Shown: positions 1 to 5,585 of the stretch, piece by piece | How positions within the stretch are numbered: the stretch's first letter is position 1 | Layout of the letters: each line of letters begins with the position of its first letter | Assembly: GCA_002455915.1 (NCBI GenBank) | Contig: DKLU01000315.1 | Span: 5,378 to 12,979 of the forward strand | DNA: 7,602 nt | Direction: 5' to 3' | Source: Chryseobacterium sp. UBA6632 | Lineage (GTDB): Bacteria > Bacteroidota > Bacteroidia > Flavobacteriales > Weeksellaceae | Program-made: the position numbers and the translations under genes | The notes under the pieces: generated by a model | What the model saw: the letters and a program-made list of their open reading frames with translations, nothing else | Told to the model about the DNA's origin: nothing | Databases searched by the model: none

Positions 1-606
1 TTCAACAGCTCTTTCTAATGCAGCCATTCCCCAATCGTTTACTTCATCAAAAAATACATTAAACGCAGGTTCATCAAACTGAACAATATCAACTCCTGCA
101 TCCTGTAATTCTCTGGCTTCTTCGTTGAGAACTTTCGCAAATTCCCAAGCCAGTTTTTCCCGGCTCTTGTAATGGTCGTCATACAGCGTATCTACCATTG
201 TCATTGGGCCAGGCAATGCCCATTTTATAGGTTTATCTGTCTGTTTGCGCAAAAATTTAGCATCCTCAACAAAAACTGGTTTTTGACGGGCAACTTCACC
301 GACAACGATAGGGACACTCGCATCATAACGGTCACGAATTTTTACGATCTTGTGATTTTCAAAATCCACACCACTTAAATGCTCGATAAAAGTGGTTACG
401 AAATGTTGGCGTGTCTGCTCACCATCACTTATGATATCCACTCCTGCCAATTGCTGTTCCTGTAAAGAAATCCGCAAGGCATCCTGTTTTCCCTCAAGCA
501 ACTGATCGCCTTCTAATTTCCAGGGTGACCATAGTTTTTCAGGGGGTGCAAGCCAGGCAGGTTTGGGTAAGCTTCCCACAATTGAAGTGGGCAATAATAT
601 CTTCAT
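1..606 (-). CDS. mesD: Core methionine synthase MesD (MetE C-terminal-domain family), 3' end outside window
   Basis: The first 202 residues of a MetE-like methionine synthase read from ATG at 606 to the left window edge without a stop. The protein begins directly with the catalytic-barrel start (MKILLPTSIVGSLPKP), so the folate-binding N-terminal half of ordinary MetE is absent. Family landmarks are AGVDIISDGEQTR (residues 54-66), WALPGPMTM (129-137, the LTGPVT-like loop) and AGVDIVQFDEPAF (170-182, the IDEPA strand). The zinc ligands of MetE lie further C-terminal and cannot be checked here. The family transfers a methyl group to homocysteine to give methionine in the cytoplasm. MesD (Price and colleagues, 2021) works without methyl-tetrahydrofolate or cobalamin but needs MesX and oxygen. 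The start lies 30 bp after the mesX stop, so the two genes form an operon with mesX first. No Shine-Dalgarno sequence is visible. The MesD assignment, rather than another core MetE, rests mainly on the adjacent DUF1852 gene. Confidence 0.9.
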   Translation of the reverse strand, partial: MKILLPTSIVGSLPKPAWLAPPEKLWSPWKLEGDQLLEGKQDALRISLQEQQLAGVDIISDGEQTRQHFVTTFIEHLSGVDFENHKIVKIRDRYDASVPIVVGEVARQKPVFVEDAKFLRKQTDKPIKWALPGPMTMVDTLYDDHYKSREKLAWEFAKVLNEEARELQDAGVDIVQFDEPAFNVFFDEVNDWGMAALERAVE

Positions 607-636
607 AATCAAATAATTTTAATGTGTTGTATTAAG

Positions 637-1635
637 TTAAAGGGCGAAATTGGCAGACCATTCTTCCAAGATACTTTTGTAAGGCTGAATAAAATGCTTT
701 TCTGTAAATTTACCTTGATCGATGGCTAACTGGCTTCGCTCTTCCCGGTTGTAGACTATTTTTGTTAAAGAATGATCCTGATTTTTCAAGCTGGGCTTAT
801 AGCATAATCCTGCAACAGAATTGGCATTATAAATTTCAGGTCTGTAAATCTTTTGGAACGTTTCCATGGTACTGATGGTACTTATTAATTCAAGGTTTGT
901 ATAATCCGCCAGTAAATCGCCAAAGAAAAAAAACGTTAAAGGTGCAGCGCTGTTTTGTGGCATAAAATAGCGAACCTGCAAGCCCATTTTTTTGAAATAC
1001 TGCTCTGTTAAAGACGAACTGTTGGGTTCGTATTCAAAGCCTAATATCGGGTGATGGTTTCCTGTGCGCTGATAGCTTTTATTATCAGATACGCTCAGGC
1101 ATATAACAGGTAGCTTCGTAAAGCGGTTTTTATAACTTTCTGAATGTACAAAATGTTTGAAGATATTACCGTGCAATTCACCAAAATGATCCGGAATGCT
1201 AAAGTTCTCTTTATCCTTATTATGCTCTAAAAGAAGTACGCTAAAATCGTAATCGCGTACGTAAGATGAAAAGTTATTTCCAACAATACCTTCAATACGT
1301 TTGCCTGTTTTATGATCGATAATATGTGTTTTTAAAATTTCAATTGATGGGAATGTTGCCCCGCTACCATCAATATCTATATCAACAGAAACAATTTCCA
1401 GCTCAACCGAATAGCGATCGTTATTCGGATTATCCCAGGTCGCCAACGCATTAAAACGATTATTAATCATATTAATGGTATTGCGCAGGTTTTCCTGACG
1501 GCTCTCCCCTCTTGCCAAGTTGGCAAAATTGGTTGTTGTTCTCGTACTTTCAGCTGGTATATAATCCTCATTGAAATAAATACTCTTCAGTGCGAATGTA
1601 AAATCAGTCTTAACGATATTCCGGGTGTCTTCCAT
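637..1635 (-). CDS. mesX: MesX (DUF1852), partner required by methionine synthase MesD
   Basis: A complete 332-residue protein, about the usual DUF1852 length. It shows what I recognise as conserved family blocks: NFANLARGESRQENLRNT (residues 36-53), GIVGNNFSSYVRDYDFSVLL (116-135), TGNHHPILG (191-199), a run around GLQVRYFMP (218-226), and a very conserved stretch from the LELISTISTMETF block (248-260) through YRPEIYNANS (264-273). There is no signal peptide, membrane segment or recognisable cofactor motif. The His-His pair (194-195) and several acidic residues could bind metal, but that is a guess. In published genetics, DUF1852 is needed for MesD activity in aerobic bacteria. Its biochemical role is unknown to me; supplying or generating the methyl donor with oxygen is a plausible inference. 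It is the first gene of a two-gene unit, with mesD 30 bp downstream. ATG at 1635 is the only sensible start, and the N-terminus fits the family. Confidence 0.92.
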   Translation of the reverse strand: MEDTRNIVKTDFTFALKSIYFNEDYIPAESTRTTTNFANLARGESRQENLRNTINMINNRFNALATWDNPNNDRYSVELEIVSVDIDIDGSGATFPSIEILKTHIIDHKTGKRIEGIVGNNFSSYVRDYDFSVLLLEHNKDKENFSIPDHFGELHGNIFKHFVHSESYKNRFTKLPVICLSVSDNKSYQRTGNHHPILGFEYEPNSSSLTEQYFKKMGLQVRYFMPQNSAAPLTFFFFGDLLADYTNLELISTISTMETFQKIYRPEIYNANSVAGLCYKPSLKNQDHSLTKIVYNREERSQLAIDQGKFTEKHFIQPYKSILEEWSANFAL

Positions 1636-1963
1636 ATATTTATTTTCGTTTATTTTTTAATCTTCTGACAGGATCGCTTTCATTGAGTTGAATGCAGTTA
1701 TTTTTCCTTCTAAATTTCAAAATAAAAGATGAATTAAACTGATTTAAACTAAAAATAAGGAAACTATTCTTTTAATATAATTATGAAAGAATATTATTCT
1801 ATTTCAGAGGATAAAAATTAAATAAACAGAAAATTATTCTTTAGAATATCGATGATGATTGTTATTTTGAATTGATTAACGCACTTTAAAAAGATAACTT
1901 CCTATGTAAATTGATCTTCCGTACTTATTTTAAACAAAACGAATTGAATAGCATATAAAAACA
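1636..1963. other. AT-rich non-coding region upstream of mesX
   Basis: No credible gene lies on either strand between the mesX start and the dnaK terminator. The stretch is very AT-rich. It must hold the mesX promoter, but the best -7-like match on the minus strand (TTATTTTG, 1718-1725) has one mismatch and no TTG at the right distance. A repeat array of TATTCT words lies at 1765-1847 and is listed separately. I do not recognise an S-box (SAM-I) or other known riboswitch. Confidence 0.6.
1765..1847. repeat. Three spaced TATTCT repeats, two within short dyads
   Basis: TATTCT occurs at 1765-1770, 1795-1800 and 1835-1840, so copy starts are 30 and 40 bp apart, close to whole helical turns. The second copy is the right arm of AGAAT-ATT-ATTCT (1788-1800). 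The third is the left arm of ATTCT-TT-AGAAT (1836-1847). The first has an inverted partner, AAAGAAT, ending at 1792. The array lies about 130-210 bp before the mesX start. It could bind a regulator, but the words are short and the region is AT-rich, so chance remains a real alternative. Confidence 0.35.
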
Positions 1964-1997
1964 AAAATCCCCACAGACCTTTGTCTATGGGGATTTT
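1955..1997 (-). terminator. Intrinsic terminator of dnaK
   Basis: A stem with arms 1964-1978 and 1983-1997 around the four-base loop 1979-1982 contains four consecutive G:C pairs. The only imperfect position (1974 with 1987) is C/A on the plus strand but G.U in minus-strand RNA, so the hairpin is fully paired only for transcripts coming from dnaK. It is followed in the minus direction by a T-rich tract (TTTTTGTTTTTATATGC, read from the G-run outward). It starts about 30 bp after the dnaK stop codon. It probably also insulates mesX from dnaK read-through. Confidence 0.88.
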
Positions 1998-2028
1998 CTA
2001 TATTTTGTTAATTGTTATTACTCAATAA

Positions 2029-3924
2029 CTATTTAACCTCTTCAAAATCTGCATCTTGTACATCTTCTGCTCCACCTGCATTTCCAGCATTCTGAGCTCC
2101 TGCATTTGCACCTTCAGCACCTTGTCCAGCTGCGTATAATTCTTCTGAAGCTGCCATCCAAGCTGCATCTAAAGCTTCAGTTTTAGCTTTTATATCATCA
2201 GAATTTTTAGCTTCGAAAGCTGTTTTCAATTCTGCATGAGCTGCTTCAATTGCTGCTTTTTTGTCAGCAGAAAGTTTCTCTCCGAATTCTTTCAATTGTT
2301 TTTCAGTCTGGAAGATCAATCCGTCAGCTTTGTTGAAGATTTCAACTTCTTCTTTTCTCTTAGCATCTGCCGCAGAGTTTTCCTGAGCTTCTTTTTTCAT
2401 TCTTTCGATTTCTTCGTCAGAAAGACCTGAAGACGCCTGAATTTTGATAGACTGCTCTTTACCTGTACCTTTATCTTTAGCAGAAACACTTAGGATACCA
2501 TTGGCATCGATATCGAAAGTAACTTCGATTTGAGGAACTCCTCTTGGTGCTGGTGGGATATCCTGAAGGTCGAATCTACCGATTTCTTTGTTATCGTTGA
2601 ACATAGATCTTTCACCCTGTCCTACTCTGATGCTTACAGCAGGCTGGTTGTCAGAAGCAGTAGAGAATACTTCAGATTTCTTAGTTGGGATTGTAGTGTT
2701 TGCTTCAATTAATTTAGTGAAAACAGAACCCATTGTTTCAATACCTAAAGAAAGTGGAGTAACATCTAATAAAAGAACGTCTTTTACATCACCTGTTAAT
2801 ACACCTCCTTGGATAGCTGCACCAATTGCTACAACCTCATCCGGATTAACACCTTTTGAAGGTTTTTTACCGAAGAATTTTTCTACTTCTTCCTGAATGA
2901 TCGGGATTCTTGTAGAACCACCTACCAAGATTACTTCGTCGATATCTGAAGTAGATAAACCTGCATCTTTTAATGCTTTAGCAACAGGCTCCATAGATCT
3001 TCTTACTAGATCTGCAGATAATTGCTCGAATTTAGCTTTAGTTAAAGTCTTCACTAAGTGTTTAGGACCTGTAGCTGTAGCTGTAATATATGGAAGGTTG
3101 ATTTCAGTTTGTGGAGAAGAAGATAATTCGATTTTTGCTTTTTCAGCAGCTTCTTTTAATCTTTGTAATGCGATTGCATCAGATTTTAAGTCAACACCTT
3201 CTTCAGCTTTGAACTCATCAGCCATCCAGTTAATAATCACATCATCAAAGTCATCACCTCCTAAGTGCGTATCTCCGTTTGTAGACAATACTTCAAATAC
3301 ACCATCACCTAAATCTAAGATAGAGATATCGAAAGTACCACCACCAAGGTCATACACAGCAATTTTTTGATCTTTATGAGACTTATCTAAACCATAAGCT
3401 AACGCAGCAGCAGTTGGTTCGTTGATAATTCTTTCTACTTTAAGACCCGCGATTTCACCCGCTTCTTTAGTAGCTTGTCTTTGTGCATCGTTGAAGTAGG
3501 CAGGAACAGTGATTACCGCTCTTGTAACTTCTTGTCCAAGATAATCTTCTGCCGTTTTCTTCATTTTCTGAAGTGTCATTGCAGAAATTTCCTGTGGAGT
3601 ATATTCTCTATCGTCGATTTTTACTTTTACCGTATCATTTGGTCCAGATACTACTTTATAAGGTACTCTTGTGATTTCAGAAGCATCATCTTTAAAGTGA
3701 GTCCCGATAAATCTTTTGATAGAGTAAACAGTTTTTGTTGGATTCGTTACAGCCTGTCTTTTTGCAGGATCTCCTACTTTTCTTTCACCATCTTCTGTAA
3801 ATGCTACAATAGAAGGAGTCGTTCTTTTTCCTTCTGCGTTAGGAATAACAACAGGGTCTTTACCCTCCATCACAGCAACACAAGAGTTGGTTGTTCCTAA
3901 GTCAATTCCAATTATTTTACTCAT
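2029..3924 (-). CDS. dnaK: Molecular chaperone DnaK (Hsp70)
   Basis: A complete 631-residue Hsp70, a normal bacterial length. The ATPase domain (about 1-380) has the phosphate-1 motif [14 protein letters not shown] (5-18), catalytic Lys70, phosphate-2 motif [14 protein letters not shown] (190-203, with Thr197 matching the autophosphorylated Thr of E. coli DnaK) and the adenosine motif [10 protein letters not shown] (332-341). The interdomain linker is the [14 protein letters not shown] block (383-396). The substrate-binding beta domain follows (about 397-500), then the helical lid starting at [10 protein letters not shown] (500-509), a Gly/Ala/Asn/Gln-rich tail (about 599-619) and a C-terminal acidic end, DADFEEVK. 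It is the cytoplasmic ATP-dependent folding chaperone working with DnaJ and GrpE; neither gene is next to it here. Flanking terminators on both sides indicate a single-gene unit. No CIRCE element was seen upstream. ATG at 3924 gives the canonical [10 protein letters not shown] start. Confidence 0.99.
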   Translation of the reverse strand: MSKIIGIDLGTTNSCVAVMEGKDPVVIPNAEGKRTTPSIVAFTEDGERKVGDPAKRQAVTNPTKTVYSIKRFIGTHFKDDASEITRVPYKVVSGPNDTVKVKIDDREYTPQEISAMTLQKMKKTAEDYLGQEVTRAVITVPAYFNDAQRQATKEAGEIAGLKVERIINEPTAAALAYGLDKSHKDQKIAVYDLGGGTFDISILDLGDGVFEVLSTNGDTHLGGDDFDDVIINWMADEFKAEEGVDLKSDAIALQRLKEAAEKAKIELSSSPQTEINLPYITATATGPKHLVKTLTKAKFEQLSADLVRRSMEPVAKALKDAGLSTSDIDEVILVGGSTRIPIIQEEVEKFFGKKPSKGVNPDEVVAIGAAIQGGVLTGDVKDVLLLDVTPLSLGIETMGSVFTKLIEANTTIPTKKSEVFSTASDNQPAVSIRVGQGERSMFNDNKEIGRFDLQDIPPAPRGVPQIEVTFDIDANGILSVSAKDKGTGKEQSIKIQASSGLSDEEIERMKKEAQENSAADAKRKEEVEIFNKADGLIFQTEKQLKEFGEKLSADKKAAIEAAHAELKTAFEAKNSDDIKAKTEALDAAWMAASEELYAAGQGAEGANAGAQNAGNAGGAEDVQDADFEEVK

Positions 3925-4009
3925 AATATTTATACTTTTTTCTAATTTTTAAATTAATTTACATTCAGTATTTCTCAATATCTGTACCATTCATTTTTTT
4001 ATGACAAAT
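3925..4009 (-). promoter_or_regulatory. dnaK upstream region, promoter not resolved
   Basis: About 85 bp of AT-rich DNA between the protease terminator tract and the dnaK start must hold the dnaK promoter, since the terminator at 4026-4048 closes the upstream gene. No perfect TAnnTTTG box is present. The nearest match on the minus strand is TCAATTTG (plus coordinates 4005-4012, one mismatch) without a good -33 partner. No CIRCE inverted repeat for HrcA is visible. Confidence 0.35.
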
Positions 4010-4048
4010 TGACATATAAAATAAAAAACCCCGATAAAATCGAGGTTT
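4010..4048 (-). terminator. Intrinsic terminator of the M43 metalloprotease gene
   Basis: A ten-pair stem with arms 4026-4035 and 4039-4048 and a three-base loop (4036-4038) lies about 30 bp past the protease stop codon. In minus-strand RNA the arm reads AAACCUCGAU and pairs fully with AUCGGGGUUU through one U.G wobble; on the plus strand that position (4031/4043) is a C/A mismatch. A T-rich run (TTTTTTATTTTATATG) follows in the minus direction. Together these fix the orientation as reading out of the protease. Confidence 0.85.
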
Positions 4049-4077
4049 AAAAACACAAATACGAGAAATAAGATAAC

Positions 4078-5292
4078 CTACTTCTTAATGAATTTCATAG
4101 ACTTAACAAAATTTCGGTCATTGTACGTTCTGACATAGTACACGCCGTTTGCAAGATCTTTTATATCTATTTTGTCAGTTTCATTTTTAATAAATGCTTT
4201 TCTCACCAGTCTCCCTTCCGAATTAAAGATTTCAACCTCATCAATTGCAGCTAAAGGAAAAGCGATAGAAATATAATGACTGGTAGGATTTGGGAAGATA
4301 TTAATAGAATTCGCTTTTTCTACCTCGCCAACAGCCAATACAGCACAAGCATTGGAATTTAATAAACTTGCTCGTGGCCCAATCATTGTATTTTGAGTAA
4401 TCGTTTTCTGATCGTTGGTAAAAAGAGCCATGTTTGCATCATCAACATAATCCATATAATTCATAAACATTGCTCCCGTAGGCACCGTTACACAAGTATG
4501 TGAATTATCCGGGAATACTGGGCTGTTATAATAAGCATCATTGGTCGCCGGAGTATCTGCACAGCCATCATCTGTTGTACAATTGCCGTCTCCCCACGGG
4601 TGATCGAGACCGAAATAATGTCCAATTTCATGAGTTGCAGTTCTGCCTTTATTAAAAGGAGCTACTGCAGATCCAGTTGTCCCAAAATACTGGTATCCAA
4701 TTGCTAAACCATCATAGTTTTCTCCGGCAGCATCTGGTAAATATGCCCAACCTAAAAGCCCATCAGGCAATTCACCTACCCAAATATTAAGATATTTTGT
4801 AGGATCCCAGGCAGACATTCCGTTGGACTCATAATAATCATTTTCAAAATCAAAGCTAGAGGCCACAGATTTTCTTTCAATTCCATTAGTGGGAGATCCA
4901 TCTGGTTTTTTCGTTGCCATACAGAATGCTAGCTCTAAATCTGCTCCCATTGGCTGGAATACAGGAGGTACAACACTACTAAAATCAGAATTTTGTTTTC
5001 TGAAATCCTGATTCAAAACGGCAATCTGAGAAGCAATCTGAGCATCGGACACATTTTGATTAGGATTTTTATAAATAACGTGCACCACAACAGGAACTGT
5101 AACAACTATTTGAGTAGATTTTTTCACATTATTTTTACTCGTCAGGAAATTTCTTAGATCTGCTTTTCTTGCAAGAGCCTGAGGATTTTTTTCAAAAAAC
5201 GCTTTCATTTTTTGATCTGTTGAGCAACTTCTTTGTGCATAGGTATTCACACCAAGAACACCCACTAATAAAAGTAAATATTTTTTCATCAT
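4078..5292 (-). CDS. Secreted M43-family zinc metalloprotease with T9SS type A sorting domain
   Basis: A 404-residue exported protease. It starts with a signal peptide (MMKKYLLLLVGVLGVNTYA), with likely cleavage after Ala19 that leaves the N-terminal Gln common in Bacteroidota. A propeptide-like region (about 20-60) precedes the catalytic domain. The metzincin zinc site is HEIGHYFGLDH (221-231): His221, His225 and His231 should bind zinc and Glu222 is catalytic. The Met-turn is MNYMDY (277-282). Cysteines at 238, 244 and 267 lie between these motifs, as in pappalysin-like M43 proteases. The C-terminal 75 or so residues (from SINIFPNPTSHYISI, 329-343, to the final KSMKFIKK) form a type A sorting domain, which directs outer-membrane passage through T9SS and is normally removed. 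The substrate is unknown; extracellular protein degradation is likely. Two adjacent ATG codons (5292 and 5289) are both possible starts, with no effect on the mature protein. The gene is a single unit, divergent from ppk1. Confidence 0.93.
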   Translation of the reverse strand: MMKKYLLLLVGVLGVNTYAQRSCSTDQKMKAFFEKNPQALARKADLRNFLTSKNNVKKSTQIVVTVPVVVHVIYKNPNQNVSDAQIASQIAVLNQDFRKQNSDFSSVVPPVFQPMGADLELAFCMATKKPDGSPTNGIERKSVASSFDFENDYYESNGMSAWDPTKYLNIWVGELPDGLLGWAYLPDAAGENYDGLAIGYQYFGTTGSAVAPFNKGRTATHEIGHYFGLDHPWGDGNCTTDDGCADTPATNDAYYNSPVFPDNSHTCVTVPTGAMFMNYMDYVDDANMALFTNDQKTITQNTMIGPRASLLNSNACAVLAVGEVEKANSINIFPNPTSHYISIAFPLAAIDEVEIFNSEGRLVRKAFIKNETDKIDIKDLANGVYYVRTYNDRNFVKSMKFIKK

Positions 5293-5320
5293 TTATTGAT
5301 TTATTGTATTTTTTATGATT

Positions 5321-5350
5321 CAAATATAATTGATTTTTTACCATTTAAAA
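5321..5350 (-). promoter_or_regulatory. Candidate Bacteroidota-type promoter of the metalloprotease gene
   Basis: On the minus strand, TATATTTG (plus coordinates 5321-5328) matches the Bacteroidota -7 consensus TAnnTTTG exactly. A weak -33 element (TTT instead of TTG, at 5348-5350) lies 19 bp upstream. The implied transcription start would give a leader of roughly 20 nt, which is reasonable for this group. The spacer is AT-rich, so an exact match could still be chance. Confidence 0.5.
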
Positions 5351-5521
5351 TACCTTAAATGCAAATAAATCACCCGTATAAATTAATTATTTTGAATCAT
5401 ATAAAAATATTAATCAAACTTTAACTTTTTCATCGATTTTTAATAACTTTAGTCAATTACAATGGAAAATTAAAATTCATGCAATCACAAACGATTTAAC
5501 ATATTAAAATTTAATTAAACC

Positions 5522-5531
5522 TTAACGTTAA
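5522..5531. repeat. Palindrome TTAACGTTAA ahead of the ppk1 promoter
   Basis: A perfect 10 bp inverted repeat ends 6 bp before the proposed -33 element of ppk1. It could be an operator or activator site by position. It is short, and no second copy was noticed in the window, so this stays tentative. Confidence 0.25.
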
Positions 5532-5537
5532 AAAGTC

Positions 5538-5566
5538 CTGTGAGACGCGATGAATCATTATTTTTG
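5538..5566 (+). promoter_or_regulatory. Candidate Bacteroidota-type promoter of ppk1
   Basis: TATTTTTG (5559-5566) is an exact TAnnTTTG -7 box. CTG at 5538-5540, one mismatch from TTG, sits 18 bp upstream as a -33 element. The expected start of transcription would leave a leader of only about 10-15 nt before the ATG at 5586. There is no Shine-Dalgarno sequence, which is normal for this phylum. Confidence 0.5.
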
Positions 5567-5585
5567 ATAAAATATAAACTAACGA

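Larger units (their letters stand above)
5293..5585. other. Divergent intergenic region between the metalloprotease gene and ppk1
   Basis: A 293 bp, strongly AT-rich spacer with no coding frame worth reporting. It should hold both outward-facing promoters; a candidate box for each is listed separately. It also contains a perfect 10 bp palindrome, TTAACGTTAA (5522-5531), and another AT-only one, TTTAATTAAA (5510-5519), just upstream of the proposed ppk1 promoter. Confidence 0.6.

Noticed and set aside
172..378. 68-codon plus-strand open frame
   Set aside because: It lies antisense inside mesD, has no family resemblance and is low-complexity in the manner of a reverse-frame shadow.
1636..1720. 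Possible SAM riboswitch in the mesX leader
   Set aside because: A leader controlling a methionine gene is a natural place for one, but I found none of the S-box core sequences and only very short stems. No known class could be supported.
1718..1725. TTATTTTG on the minus strand as the mesX -7 box
   Set aside because: It has one mismatch to TAnnTTTG and no TTG within the expected distance upstream, so it is too weak to annotate.
2236..3900. Several plus-strand open frames of 60-157 codons
   Set aside because: All are antisense to dnaK, whose codon bias keeps reverse frames open. Their translations are Ser/Phe-rich and resemble no protein family.
4002..4014. Direct repeat TGACA-AAT-TGACA and a TTGACA word near dnaK
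   Set aside because: It lies in the T-rich tail of the protease terminator. The sigma-70 -35 hexamer of E. coli is not the usual signal in Bacteroidota, and no HrcA (CIRCE) or other heat-shock motif is present.
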